The notes: generated by a model from the sequence alone, not told the origin. 64,000 nucleotides of DNA from Desmodus rotundus (GCF_022682495.2 NC_071397.1:26985427-27049426), one strand, 5' to 3'; counted from the first letter of the stretch, positions 50,346 through 62,500 are shown. Numbers and translations: made by a program.

Positions 50346-50627
50346 CAATGATTTTCAACCAGTGTGCAACAAGAGGCACACCGGTGTGTGTAAGAATTTT
50401 TAGAACATGCACTACCTGACTATTTAGTCAGGGACACTGAACTGTTTTCCCTTAGATTGTCAAATGAAAAAAATGACAACAGCCAAAGTAACAACAGCTG
50501 CCTGGTGTGAGTGAATCAAAATTGTACATATTTTTGTCTGGTTGTAAAAAATATGTGTTTTCTGTGCCGTAGAATTTTAGTAATTTGTTTATGTGTGCCA
50601 CGAGGTAAAAAAGGTTGAAAATTGCTG
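50346..50627. mobile_element. Non-autonomous hAT transposon, second family
   Basis: It starts CAATGATTTTCAACC and ends GGTTGAAAATTGCTG, a 15-bp inverted repeat with two mismatches. The flanks ATCTATCT (50338-50345) and CTCTGTCT (50628-50635) form a decayed 8-bp duplication (six of eight match). The interior (GTTTTCCCTTAGATTGTCAA, then ACAGCTGCCTGGTGTGAGTG) has no transposase frame. It is a different hAT family from those at 21402 and 37761. Confidence 0.8.
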
Positions 50628-50635
50628 CTCTGTCT

Positions 50636-51429
50636 ACATATCTCTCCCTTGTTGCTGTTGCTGTTTGTACTTATGCATATGAAGATATTTTTTAACTTTT
50701 CTAGAAATGGACACTTTTCTACCTAGTAGAAAGTTAATATCTATTTGAATCAAAAAGAAATGAGAAAAGAATGGAGGCAAGAAAGAAATACGGGAAAAAA
50801 CATTTTCAAGAAACATTTTTTTCCTTTGAAAGGTATGTATGATTCAGATTTAAAAGAAATTGCTGTATTGATATAATCAGTTTGAACTCCTATCGTTATC
50901 ATAAACTGTGCACACGTGTACACACACATGTGCTGACTCACACAAACACTAAGTAGTCACAATGCTTAAAGAAAAATTTTAAGGCCAAATAATTATTCCA
51001 AAGATCTCTGGTCAACAGAGTCACACCTTGCATTCTTGTTCTTGAAAACAATAAAAGGCAACACAAATGAATTTATAGGGATTTTTTGTTATTTTTGGAG
51101 AGAAATTTATTCTTGATTTCTAATTTCTTTCCTGCCCTTCAAGGCAAGCTATGAGAGATATTTGAAATGTTTGAGATGTGAAAGAAATAATCAGTTTTAA
51201 TTTAAAAATTTGATATTAAATTATTCTAGTTTCCTCCTTATTTTAGAGTTACCATTTTAAAACTTGCATAAAAATACTTCATGCCTTTAACTCCATATAG
51301 CTTTTGTTAATTTCCCAAATTCATAAGACTCTGCTTATAATTTCACTCCATAGCATTTTATTCCTATTATTATCATTGTGCTTATCCACTTTTATATTCT
51401 GTATATGCATACTATTAAATAAATAATTT
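50636..51429. other. Intergenic stretch, nothing assigned
   Basis: No recognisable gene or repeat. GT-rich and CTAT-rich low-complexity sequence lies just to the left, at 50230-50345. Confidence 0.5.
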
Positions 51430-51782
51430 TGTCTCTTTCCTCTTCAGATTTACATGTCAAGGCTTAATCCCCAATGTGAGAGTATCTGGAGGAAGGCCAT
51501 TAGAAAGTAATTAGGTCCCCAGGGTGAGGCCCACTGTGACTGAGATTAGTGAGCTAATAGGAAGAAACACCAGACAGTTCACCTCTCCCCTGTTCTCTGC
51601 CATGTGAGGTTACAGCAAGAAGAAGGTCATCTGCAAATGGGTAAACTGGCTCACACTGGACAGCAGCTCTGCCAGAACTTTGATCTTGGACTTCCCAGCC
51701 TTCAAAATTATGAGAAGCAAATGTTTGTTGTTTAAGTCACCCAGTTTTTGGTCATCAGTTACAACATGAGCTGACTAAGACA
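51430..51782 (+). mobile_element. MaLR-type LTR (MST/MLT1-like)
   Basis: GGCTTAATCCCCAATGTGAG, GGAAGGCCATTAGAAAGTAA, a TGCCATGTGAGGTTACAGCA block, TTGATCTTGGACTTCCCAGC, TGTTGTTTAAGTCACCCAG and the end GAGCTGACTAAGACA follow the order of the ERVL-MaLR LTRs. It is a solo LTR. The TSD is not recognisable. Confidence 0.85.
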
Positions 51783-52199
51783 CTGTCTTTTCTCATATAT
51801 TATTACATTTTATAAGATTATACAATAAATATAACTAATATGGTATAATACAAATAATATGAATAATATAATATAATATAATGCAATATAATTTCATCTT
51901 CTCTCTCCATACCGTTTAGCAAGCACAGGGTAGGTGCTTAATGGATTTTTGTTGAAGTAATGGATAATATATTGACAAATGATAATTTTTGTTGTTTCAT
52001 GGTCAAATTTCTTTTGAGGTCAATTACTCTTATTTTAAATATTTTAATTTTTATTAAGCTCATTTGTTTAACTGACCATGACTTACATATCCTAATGCTA
52101 TATTTCATCTTTTCCACTTTTTATTCATTTATTTTAATTAAACTATTATAGTATCATTAATCACAAAGTTTCATTAAATCTGATAACCCATTCATCATA
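51783..52199. other. AT-rich stretch, nothing assigned
   Basis: Includes AATAT/ATAAT low-complexity sequence at 51830-51895. No gene. Confidence 0.5.
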
Positions 52200-52340
52200 G
52201 TAATGTTAATGGCTGTTAATACCTGGATATTTTACTTCATAGTTGAAGAGGACAAATAGATTCAAAGTCATAGGCCAATAGTCACATAGTAACATCTTAG
52301 TAATTGGACAAAAACTTATATGCAATTTCTATTGAAATGC
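52200..52340 (+). repeat. Possible MIR relic
   Basis: The order TTACTTCATAGTTGAAGAGG, then a GATTCAAAGTCATAGGCCAA block, then CACATAGTAACATC, resembles the MIR core (ACAGATGAGGAAACTG, then CAAGGTCACACAGC). Weak match. Confidence 0.4.
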
Positions 52341-52770
52341 TTACTACATTGGTTAAAGTGGCTACTAAAATTGGAGAAAATAAACATTCTTGTTGGCAAT
52401 CACTGAAAAAACTAACCCATTTAATAGTTAGTATAAGAATAAAGAAGAAAAATACCTTTTTCCTGATACTGTGAGAAGCAGTGATTAAAACCTGAAGGAG
52501 ATTTATTATTATCAGTAATTTTTATATAAAATAGTTGTTCTTCATGAACATAATTTTTATAAAATCAAAGTGTACTTTACCAACTTGTAATGGTCAAAGA
52601 AATTACCAAATTACTGTAATTCTAAATATTTAAAATAAAGATAAAATGTAATACTTTGTTTTTAACTAAGTACCAAAAGGAAAATAATTTTTTTCCTTTC
52701 TAAAACTCAAAAGTGAAAGTGAAGTCTGTTCTGTGAAAATCAAACAATTTTTCGAAGTGAAACATCTAAA

Positions 52771-52944
52771 GGCCTGCCTGTTGTGGCTCAGTGGTTGAGT
52801 GCTGGCCTGTGAACCAAAGGGCCGCTGATATGATTCCCATTCTAGGGCACATGCCTGGGTTGTGGGCCAGATCCCTAGTAGGGGGCCCATGAGAGGCAAC
52901 CACACACTGATGTTTCCCTCTCTTTCTCCTTTCCTTCCCCTCTC

Positions 52945-52981
<37 letters not shown>
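52771..52981 (+). mobile_element. VES SINE with AAAT tail
   Basis: Starts GGCCTGCCTGTTGTGGCTCA and carries ATGATTCCCATTCTAGGGCA, CACACTGATGTTTCCCTC, a pyrimidine tract and about nine AAAT units as tail. The complete tRNA-like head is present. No convincing TSD was found. Confidence 0.88.
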
Positions 52982-53064
52982 CAAATCTCAGCTGCTCAGA
53001 AACCAGAGTTGTATTACTATGACAATAAATATTTATCATTAATGTTGCTTTGGTATTTTGAGGG

Positions 53065-54695
53065 GTTTTTTTAAACATTTTTTTTATTGTTCAAGTACAG
53101 TTTCCTGCCTTTTCCCCCATCCCTTCCCACCACCCTAGCCCTCCTCACCTCATTTTCCTGTTTCCAGCCCCCCTTGTTATTGTCCATGTGTCCTTTATAA
53201 TTGTTCCTGTAAACCCTTTACCCTTTTCCCCCATTATCCCCTCCCCTTTCCCCTCTGGTCACTGTCAGCCTGTTCTCAATTTCAATGTCTTTGGTTATAT
53301 TTTGCTTGCTTGTACATTTTGTTGATTAGGTTCCTGTTAAAGGTGAGATCATATGGTATTTGTCTTTTACCTCATGGTTTATTTCACTTAGCATAATGAT
53401 CTTCCATTCCATCCATGCTGTTGCAAAGGGTAGGAGCTCCTTCTATCTCTCTGCTGTGTAGAATTCCATTGTGTAAATGTACTGTAGTTTTTTGATCCAT
53501 TCATTTACTGATGGGTGCTTAGGTTGCCTAAAGCACTTGGCTATTATAAATTGTGCTGCTATGAAGATTGGGGTGCATAGATTCTTTTGGATTGGTGTTT
53601 CAGGGTTCTTAGAATATAATCCTAGCTGTGAAATTGCCAGGTCAAAAGGCAGTTCCATTTTTAGTTTTCTGAGGAAATTCCATACTGTTTTCCACAATGG
53701 CTGCACCAGTCTTCATTCCCACCAAGAGTGCACTAGGGTTCCCTTTTCTCCACAACCTCTCCAACACTTGCTGTTTGTTGCTTTGTTTATGATGGCCATT
53801 CTCAACAGTGTGAGGTGGCATCTCATTGTGGTTTTAATTTGCATCTCTCTGATAGCTAGCAATACTGAGCATCTTTTCACATGTCTCTGGACCTTCTGTA
53901 TGTCCTCCTTGGAGAAGTGTCTGTTCAAGTCCTTTGCCCATTTTTTAATTGGGCTGTTTGTTTAATCTCCAGCACAGAGCCTGAGACAAGCAGGGCACAC
54001 AGTTCTACCCAATCCCTTGCTCTGGGCGCTCAGGGCAAGAAAAGCAGGATGCACAGTTCTGCTCAGCCACTCATTCTGGGCGCAAGCAGCTGAAATCACC
54101 CTCAGGGCACACCAACCACTGCTGAGAGTTCCTTACAAAGCATCTATTGCCATTCTTAACAAGCACAGGGCTCTTTACACAGCCCAACTTTCCAACCAGT
54201 CTAGAAACTATCGAGTCAGGGTCCGATGTGGCCCAACTCCTCCCTTCTCCAGGTGTCTCCTGGCACCCCAGTTTCTCTGGTGCCAGCATCCACAGTCCCA
54301 GCAGATGTATACTGCTTCTGTGTGTCTCCCACTTCATCTCTACTTCCCCCATTGACTTCCAGCATCTGGGTCTCTCCTGGTGCTGGGCTGCCCTACCTGC
54401 CCTGCTAGGGGAGGAAGCTGGTGATCTAACTCTCTTCCAGGTATCCTGCATCAGGCGCTGGGCCAGGGGCCTCAGCAGCTTTGGTCCCAAGGCTGACCCC
54501 AGGAAACTTACCATCCCAGTACACTCTTCTCACTGTTTGTTTTTCAATGTCCTCTGCTTTTTTTGGCCTCCAAACTTCATATAAGCTGGGATTCCATTGG
54601 CTGTTCACTCTGTTCCTCAGAAGACATGCTAGGTGTTCCTCCAGCTGGGCACAGGGAAAACTGGGCTCTGCTCCCACCTACCTCGTCACTGTCTT
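53065..54695 (-). mobile_element. Internally deleted L1: 5' UTR joined to ORF2 3' end
   Basis: On the minus strand it starts near 54695 with a GACGAGGTAGGTGGGAGCAG 5' edge and runs through a GC-rich 5' UTR to about 53966. It then passes directly into late ORF2 (53965-53443) and a normal 3' UTR with antisense poly-A at about 53065-53090. All of ORF1 and most of ORF2 are missing, yet both ends are collinear. The 147-codon and other frames in 54071-54584 are 5' UTR by-products. Confidence 0.8.
53443..53706 (-). pseudogene. L1 ORF2 C-terminal fragment
   Basis: An open frame of 87 codons on the minus strand covers the conserved ORF2 C-terminus ([26 protein letters not shown]), close to the plus-strand copy at 8066-8446. 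A further 71-codon piece at 53713-53928 continues upstream in another frame. No enzymatic domain is present. Confidence 0.8.
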
Positions 54696-54734
54696 CATTA
54701 ATGTGTATTTTGAGTTTTTATTTAAGGCATGTTC

Positions 54735-55480
54735 TGAATGTTTCTAAAACATTAATAATAGATCTTCCATATGATCCAGCAATTCCACTTTTGGGTATTT
54801 ATCTGATGAGAATAAAATCACTAAATGTAAAAGATTTTTGTGCCCTCATATTCAATTCACTAATATTCACAATAGCCAAGACATGGAAACAACATAAATA
54901 TCCATTGGTGGATAAACAGATATATAATGTTATATAGGCATTAGAATATTATTTAGCCATTAAAAAATGAAATCTTGACATTTGTGACAACATGGATGGA
55001 CCTTGAAGACATTGTGCTAAATGAAATAAGTCAGACAGAAGAAGATAAATTCTGTATGATCTCAATTATATGTGGAATGTAGAAAATAAGTAACCCCCCC
55101 AAAAAAAATATCAACAACAGTAAAAATGAGCTCATGGATGTAAAGTACAGATTGGTGGCTATCTGAGAAAAGGTGTGGGCGAATGGGTAAAATGGGTGTA
55201 GAGGGTCAAAAGTACAAATTTTGAGTAATAAATAAATGTCATAGAGATGAAATGTAGTCATAGTGATTATAGTTAATAATACTCTATTGTATATTTGAAT
55301 GTAGCTAGGAAAATGGAACTTGAAAATTATCATCACAAGAAAAAAATCGTAACTATAGTGATGGATGTTAACTGCACTTACTGTGATGATTAAAATATAC
55401 AAATATGGAATCACAACACTGTATACCTGAAACTAATCTAATGTTATGTTAATTATACCTCAGTAAAAAAAGAAACAAAA
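54735..55480 (+). mobile_element. Older L1 3' end
   Basis: It begins in late ORF2 (TAGATCTTCCATATGATCCA), passes GGACCTTGAAGACATTGTGC and ends with CACTGTATACCTGAAACTAA and TATACCTCAGTAAAAAAAGA, a typical L1MA/MB 3' terminus. The ORF2 part is broken. It lies head-to-head with the minus-strand L1 at 53065-54695. Confidence 0.8.
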
Positions 55481-56272
55481 TATAAATAAATTGCCTAGTA
55501 GAATTTATTTTAAAAGCCTAATACTATAGTGTCTTGAGGGTACAACTCACCTTATCTTGCATTGTTTTAAATTAAATGGTGACTTTTACATTTTTTAAAA
55601 CTTATTACTCTCTTTGCTCACAGCCAAATAACAGAATTAGACATACTTTTATATCTTTTTGTTGCATTCTCTTCCTCCTTACTTGCTATTTTTCCTCTAT
55701 AATCACGTCCTGTTTGGGGAAGCCAAATTTTACCTAAAATCCCCCATCTCTGTAGATTTTCAGTGTATTTCAGTCAAGGGGTTTTTAAAGCTAAAATAAT
55801 TATCTGTGGCACATTATCGTATCTGTAAAACTTTTGTATTTACTGCATATTGGCTTCAGTTGCAGAAGCTACGCACACACACACACAAAGCAGCAGGCAC
55901 ATGCACCCGCCCACACATATACACACAAACTTAGCCAAGCCATAAAGTCAAGTGCATAATGATTTTACTATAGACTGGAAAATTACCTAGTTTGTATTTT
56001 AATTGTATAACTTAAATGTGTATATATCATATATATATATATAACATAATATAAATTTAGATTTTATAATGTATTTTTAATCAAAGTAATCTTTCACCTT
56101 GAGTTCTTTTTTGTAACATCAGGCATCAAGATTGTCAGAAATTTTGGGTGCTTGTTTAATTCATAAAACATTGTGTAGAATTTTTCAAAGATATTAGTTT
56201 GATGAATAAGATACTGTTCTGAGGGAGTATAATATCTAAATTTAGATATTATACATACATATCTAAATTTAG

Positions 56273-56321
<49 letters not shown>

Positions 56322-57019
56322 GTATAGCCACATTTACTAGGGTGGTCTTCCCTTAAGAAGGATTAGGGAATCATTTCTATTCAATTAGCAAGAATTTCCC
56401 CCTAAGGATCTGATTTTATCAGGGTATAGGAAGGATTTAGTACCAAAATTCTATAATGCGAAGGTATACCTGAGACCACAGAGAAGGGAAAGTGTCTATT
56501 ACACCATGGAAATAGTATTCAAACAGAACCTACTTGACTGATAACAAGCTTAGATTTCTGCCATGCCTGCCGGAAACTTCAGAAGTCGATTAAGTGCTGA
56601 AATGCAATAACAAACTCGGGCCGATGGGCTGTACATTTAACTTGTCTATTGTTCACGGGTACGGATCTCTATATTTTCTTGTTTGTTTTCTTATTTCAAC
56701 AACTTCTAATATTGAAAGATGCCTCAAATTAAGTATTGGTAGAATATATGCTGTATTTTAATAACCTAGACAGCTAGCTTTTTAATTATAAAAATATTAT
56801 TTTACTTACAAATATAGTGGTCTTTCCATTTTTTTAGTCTTGACTTATTAAATAGAAAAAGGAATATTTGGTTTATTAACTTCTGTGTTGATGCATTTTT
56901 AGACTCATATTTGTGTGTAGTTTAATAAAAAAACCAAATCATTTGTACTCCAAAAAAACTAATGAAGATTCATGCTTCAACTTCATGATGGAGAGAGCTA
57001 TAAGAAGAATCTTTCCATC
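55481..57019. other. AT-rich stretch with a long (TA)n tract
   Basis: No gene. Contains AT palindromes and a (TA)n run at 56228-56315, and a minor CA-rich run at 55873-55927. Confidence 0.5.
56228..56315. repeat. AT palindromes followed by (TA)n
   Basis: A perfect 26-bp palindrome (56228-56253) centres on ATCTAAATTTAGAT. The same 14-bp core repeats at 56261-56274, and a (TA)n run extends to about 56315. Confidence 0.9.
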
Positions 57020-58186
57020 ATTATAATAAAAAAAGAGCTTGGTTAAGTTCAAATTCATGCCTTTTCAAATGCATTAGATCACTGTGTTTATAGAGCAAGT
57101 AATGACCCCCAAATTGAAAGAGAGACATGTGTTCAGGGAGGGAGGAGCCTGGGGATATGAAACTAGACACTGGTAAGCACAGTTTAGCTAGAATAGTTGA
57201 CAGACTGGTGAAGGCTGAGTGTGGACTGGAAGGACAGTGTGAAAGTTGGAGGAGGCTGCACCATCTTCCAGGCACTTTTCCAGGAACCCTACTGGCACTT
57301 ACGAGAAGGATGTGACAGAGCTGTAAGAAGTGTCTCTTATGGTACAGACCTGGGGAGGGGAACCACATCTATGCAGGAGGGGAAAGAAACACTGAGTGAA
57401 TACTTCCCTGTTGTATCCATGGTGCAAAAAATGCTTTTGTCTGTCCTGGTGCATACAACAGCATTAATGACCTTAATATTTCAGCAAGTGGGGGGATAAA
57501 GGAAGGGCCTAAAAATCTGTTCTTTGAAGAGGAGCAGTATTACATGCTGAGCCCATGACTGTAATCAAGGAAGGGGCAGAGGAATGAGGCGACCACACCT
57601 CTAAGTCCCAGATACATGGCACAGGTCTCAGACTGAGCCAGAGTAACAGACTGCATACGTTCACTGCCTACTTCTCTCCAACTCACCACTGTCAAGAAGC
57701 CTTTAACAACAATGAGCAACAGCAGAATACAGATGAAAGAGGGATAGGAGATGAGGAAGAGTATGCAAAGACACTGATTCAGAGGCACAGAGGAAAGGGA
57801 AGATCTAAACTCAGGTTTCAACCAAAATTAATCTGGTGAGCCTCATTTCACTTTAGATACAATAAATCTCTATAGGAAGTTGAAAACTTTGCTGCATTGT
57901 GAATAACCATAGCAACAACAAATCTTAAACTTGGTCTAGTCTTAGCCAGAATAACACTAACCACTACACTAAAGCTCTAGCCCAAGGAAAAGTGTGCTCA
58001 CTTCCTGGCATAAAACCTATTTACTTCAGTTTCTACTGTTCTACACAATATGTCCAGATATAAAGAAAATATTAAGAGGCATATGAAAAGCAAAGAGCAA
58101 CCCCACAATCTCGAGAGCAAAAGCTCTCGATATGCCATAGAAGCTGGAATTATCTAACAGGCAATTTAAAACAAATTGGGTGAGGC
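57020..58186 (+). mobile_element. Old L1 5' UTR region
   Basis: GAGCCAGAGTAACAGACTGC, a CACTGCCTACTTCTCTCC block and, near the right end, AGAAGCTGGAATTATCTAAC then AGGCAATTTAAAACAA are the sequence that precedes ORF1 in old L1M elements. It is non-coding and GC-richer than its flanks. The left limit is uncertain. Confidence 0.5.
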
Positions 58187-58352
58187 TCTGGCTGGCTAGC
58201 TCAGTTGTTTGGAGCTTCGTCCCAAACCTAAGGTTGTGGGTTGGATCCCCTCTCAGAGCATATACAAGAAACAACAAATGAAGCTATAAATAAGTGGAAC
58301 AACAAAGCATTCTCTCTCTCCCCCTCCTTCATTGCTCTTTCTGTAAAATCAA
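58187..58352 (+). mobile_element. Old VES-type SINE
   Basis: GCTCTGGCTGGCTAGCTCAG (A-box region) and GGTTGTGGGTTGGATCCCC (B-box) form a recognisable tRNA-like head. A CATTCTCTCTCTCCCCCTCC tract and AATCAATAAAAAATC tail follow. It is more diverged than the copies at 17714 and 52771. Confidence 0.7.
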
Positions 58353-58359
58353 TAAAAAA

Positions 58360-59215
58360 TCAGGTCAGGAGTGATGTCAGCAAGATGGTGAAACAGGGGT
58401 TTCTAGCATGGTGCCCTTGCAGAAACATGAATATGAACAACTATTCACATGTAATGCCTTCAAAAGGAGCTAAGGGACCTAGGTGAGTGATTACAGCACC
58501 TAGGCAGAGCACAGAAATAAGAACAGATGCATTACAGAGGGTAGGAATCACTGTTATATTACCTGTGGTATCCCTACTTTAATCCTGAGCAGTGTAGCAC
58601 CAGAAAAGATACCCTACCCTGGGCATGGGTAAAGGAGACTGGAATGAGTAATGGGCTTTGCTGTGAATCACAGCACCAGGTCAGTCCTAATTGCCAAGCT
58701 TTAGACCAATACCCAGGGACCCAGCCTGAAGGCTGGCCCTCTTTGTCCCAGGTTCCAGGCCAGCACCCCACCTACACACTCAGCCTCCTTGCAGACCTGT
58801 GCAAATGCAGACTCCAAGCATGCCCCAAGTGCCAGGTCCACCCACAAGGATCCAGGCTCCAGGCCTGCCCCTAAGAACTGAACATCTGGACCCTTGGACA
58901 CAGGTACCACACCTTCCCACCTGCTGACCCAGCCACCAGGGCAGCCTCCTGAGAACTCTTCCAGTGGACACCATCAGATGGTTACCCAACATTTCTGGAT
59001 GGGCTAACTAGTGGAGCACCTTAACTGCTGAAGCAGTGGTAGAGAAGGGAATAGCTGATTCCTCCTTTGAATTTGCAGATGAGGATCACCAATACACCAG
59101 GAAACATGACACCATCAAAGAAACAAAATAAAGTACCAAAAACTGACCTTAAAGAAATGGACATCCACCACCTGCCTGACAAAAAATTCAAAATATTCGT
59201 TCAGAAACCTTTCAT
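58360..59215 (+). mobile_element. L1 5' UTR fragment
   Basis: The start GTGATGTCAGCAAGATGGTG is an L1 5' edge. At the right end AAACTGACCTTAAAGAAATG, then GCCTGACAAAAAATTCAAAA, is the stretch just before ORF1. The L1 stops abruptly near 59215, where retroviral-type sequence may begin. Small frames in this stretch are by-products. Confidence 0.7.
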
Positions 59216-60900
59216 TTCCAATGTGTGCGTAGCCCTCTCAGCCCATTGAATACAAGTATGGGTGCTGTCTGTGAAGTGTCTCTCCTGAGTTTGCAAAGCC
59301 TAGCAGGAAGTGTGGGTGAAGAGGTCATGACTGTGGTGGGGATGGTCATGGCACAGGATTATGGTTTTGAAGGGGAAGGACCGAACTAACAATTGTCAGT
59401 GAAGGGAAACCCATGGTGTAAACAGAGAAAGCAAGAAACAAGCAGAAGTTATGGTTGCGTGTTTCTATGTAAGCACACAGAAGCAGGAGGTCAGAGAGAG
59501 TTAGGTGAGGGTACACAACTGAAATGGGGGGTTGGTATTTTTAGGTAGGGGCGCTGTCTGGCTCAGATTGCACATTCTGACCTGCCCTAATTGGGAAATA
59601 TGACACAGTGCTGCCCTGCAGTTGGCAGAGGACATACTCATAGCTTGACAGGCATGTTGCTATAGCGTAGGGATATCAGGCAAACAAAGACAAGTTTAGG
59701 AAAATAATAGTCCAATTGATTCCCTGATTTCATTAGAAAAGTACATTTAGTCCATTATTCACAGAGTGTCTCAGTTGTCATTGTTCTCAGTAAACTAGGG
59801 AGGGGCAGTGAGGCCATCTGGGTGAGAGGCGGGGTCTCCAAATGATGATTTGTCCTCAGGTCATCATCTGTGGTTTAGGGGGAAGAGTTTAGAGAAACTC
59901 TTGGGCTGAACAAATGTTTTCTGCAACAATGTCCTCTCCAGTGGTGAGTCCATCTTACTCAGGGATGAGGTCCTGTGGAGTGGTGGGCACCATGGGGTGG
60001 GTGACCCTCACACATGGCTATCCAGTTGGGCATTGGTCATAGGCTGATGCTAGGCTAGCCTTATATAATTTGAAGCTTTCTCTGAGGACTAACCTGCCTA
60101 TTTGGTGCTTGCTAATGGTAGAACAAAATTTTAAGTGCTCTTAAAATTTAAGGTCATCAGAAGCACATTTGGCAAAGAAATAGACGGCTGCCCTTTTACT
60201 CCCTGAGGATCTTATCCAAAGCACATAACAATCATGGGCACAGTTATATCCCAGGCTAAGAGAGATGTTATGGATTCTATTTAGGCATTTCTAGGAACAA
60301 CCCTTGAGGAAGGTGGACAAATCATGGGAGCACAGTCCCCATAACTAGGTAGGTTTTATGTATGGACAATCTTAGGGAGAGGTAGCTGGTAACAAAACTT
60401 AATATAAAGAGATTGGGGAGGGGGTGAGTACTCTGCAGACATCTCTTCAAGAGAAACCATTGCATGTGAAGTGCTTTAATCCCTTTGCCACCACACTTGA
60501 TGGCACACTGGCCTGAGCCCTTCCAACAGGATTCCCTGACACTCCCTGCTTTTCTACCCTGTGCAATTGTATTCTGGAGTGGTGGTGTTCCATATTGCTT
60601 CTGGGTGATGGTTAGGCCTAAAGGATAACCAACTATAACCTTATCACCCAGGCCACATAAAGCAGTAGAATAGCTATATGGAGCCCTGACATTTGCTGAG
60701 CTTAGGTCAGGTGCCTTTTGGCCGAGTTAGTTGTATGATAACTAGTGGCAGAGTGTGATTGCTCTTGTTAAGAAAATCATGGCTCATTTAACATGGGTCA
60801 AGGACACCACTTACAGTTTGTTACCATGCTTTCATCTTTGAATATGGCTCAGGTCTACCAAGCAGAGAGTTGCTTTTCCTCTTTCAGACACTGAAATTGT
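59216..60900 (-). mobile_element. Probable 3' part of an ERV-L-like provirus
   Basis: This stretch separates the L1 5' UTR from recognisable integrase. On the minus strand an open stretch at roughly 60420-60718 has protein-like composition, but I cannot identify its family. In ERV-L elements this position would hold the end of pol, a dUTPase and the 3' LTR, but no dUTPase motif or LTR boundary was recognised. Assignment rests on position only. Confidence 0.4.
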
Positions 60901-61199
60901 ACCACTGATAACTTACTGGTCAATGATTTCCACTTTCTGTAAATTAGTCAGGGAATTTGGTTTCCTTAGGTGGTTTTTGTAGTTACTACATTTAGGGAGA
61001 GGGGCTGGAATGGAGATGGCCCCTTTAGGATAGTCTTTACTATTGTCAGGGTTTTCAAAGACATGATCTGTTGTTGACTTGGTGGCCTTTTGCTTCAAGG
61101 GACATTCAGTGATGGGAGATAAGAGTGCACTGTTTGCCCTCCATCAATCATGTGGCAAGAGTGAAGTAGACGGTGAGATGATAAAAAAATCATAGTGAA

Positions 61200-62000
61200 G
61201 AAGAGGAGTTAGAAGATGATAAAATCAGCATTATCTTGGAGAGTACTAGTTTCAGGATTTACAGAGATGACTGAAAGTGGAATTTTAAGAGATGTGTAAT
61301 GGTTAGTAGGTGGGGATGCAGGCCTAGGAGGCAACAATTAAGCAAGATGAAGGCCTGGGGCAAGAGTTGGGTCCCTTTTAGGGACAATTCACTTGAAATT
61401 AATTTAAGTAGTGTGTCTTTAAGAGGTAATTATGAAGTTCAGTAAGGCCAGCCACCTGGGAACAGTGTCCTAGATGGAAGTTTCAAAGAGTATTAAATAT
61501 GTTGGAGAGCCCATTGCTGAGTCTCCTGAGGTGTGAAGTGGGTACCTTAGTTAGAATCAATAATGTCTGGGAAGACAAAAGAAACAAAGATAAATTTATT
61601 CAGGAAAGAACTTACCTGTTTTGAAGAAGAATTCTGGGTAGAAGTTGCCAAAAGGAGTTGTGTAGCTATCAGTTACTGTGACAGTATTATCTCAAAGCTA
61701 AGCATGAGGGAAGTGTGAGACAATGAATCCAATTTTCTAGCCAGAGGATGGCCAGCCTCCCAGGGGAATATGTCCCCATCCAAATAGCCTTCCATTGTTT
61801 AGTCTGGAAGCAGAGTTCAATCATCTATCACAACTCTAGCTACTGCAAGAAGAGAAGGGAGACACTCCAAGTTATTAACGTAAGATTCTCCAGTGACCCA
61901 GCAGTTGTGAGGGCACATTTGGCAAGCTGTTAGGAAGGGTTGCTACTCTGAGAAGCCTGTACCAGAACAATGTGAATGGGCTTTAGTGAGGGAGTTAGTG
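61200..62000 (-). pseudogene. ERV-L-like integrase remnant
   Basis: Retroviral integrase inserts the DNA copy into chromosomes. Around 61531-61566 the minus strand reads DIIDSN, a stop, then GTHFT, the second catalytic aspartate block of the DDE core. At 61411-61456 it reads VAGLTELHNYLLKT, which carries the expected glutamate (E) of the third catalytic position. A stop codon between the aspartate block and GTHFT and frame shifts make it non-functional. Limits are approximate. Confidence 0.7.
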
Positions 62001-62049
62001 ATGTTGAAAATGGCTTCAGGTGTAGCACTGTTAGTATGCGCAGAAGTCT

Positions 62050-62500
62050 GAGTAACAATGATAGGAACTAGGGACTCTGCTCATTTCTTCCATAGATGGG
62101 CACCCCAAGTGGGCTTGCCTTGTACAAGAAAATTATCCCTCAGCCATTGGTCTGACAAAACCACAAGGCCTTTAACAATAGCCCAAGAATGTGTGGAAAT
62201 GTGGATCTGTGAAAGGCTCCTTTAAGTGTCCCCCCTTAGGGCTAGGGGAACACCTTCACGTTCCACCAGTTGAGCTGAGCTGGGAATGCCCCCCTCAACT
62301 GGGTCAGGTGGAATGCTGACCCCTTCCAGCTACCTGCATTGTATACAGTTGGGGGCCGCCATTGGAAAAGAACACTTACTCCCTCTTCATCTCAGACAAT
62401 GGGTCTCCAGGGGTTCACCGAGTCGCCCCAGGGAAAGAAGGTGGGGTAGGTGCTGATACCAATTTCAAAAGGCTCTCAGCAAAGGTTTGAGATTAGGGAA
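62050..62500 (-). pseudogene. ERV-L-like RNase H remnant
   Basis: RNase H removes the RNA strand after reverse transcription. At 62105-62218 the minus strand is open and reads HISTHSWAIVKGLVVLSDQW followed by a GKPTWG turn, matching the end of a retroviral RNase H domain between RT and integrase. The expected catalytic segment upstream was not clearly found. Confidence 0.55.

Noticed and set aside
53477..53965. 162-codon open frame on the plus strand
   Set aside because: It is antisense to the conserved L1 ORF2 C-terminus on the minus strand.
54071..54584. Overlapping open frames of about 145 codons on both strands
   Set aside because: They fall in the GC-rich 5' UTR of a minus-strand L1, where stop codons are rare by composition.
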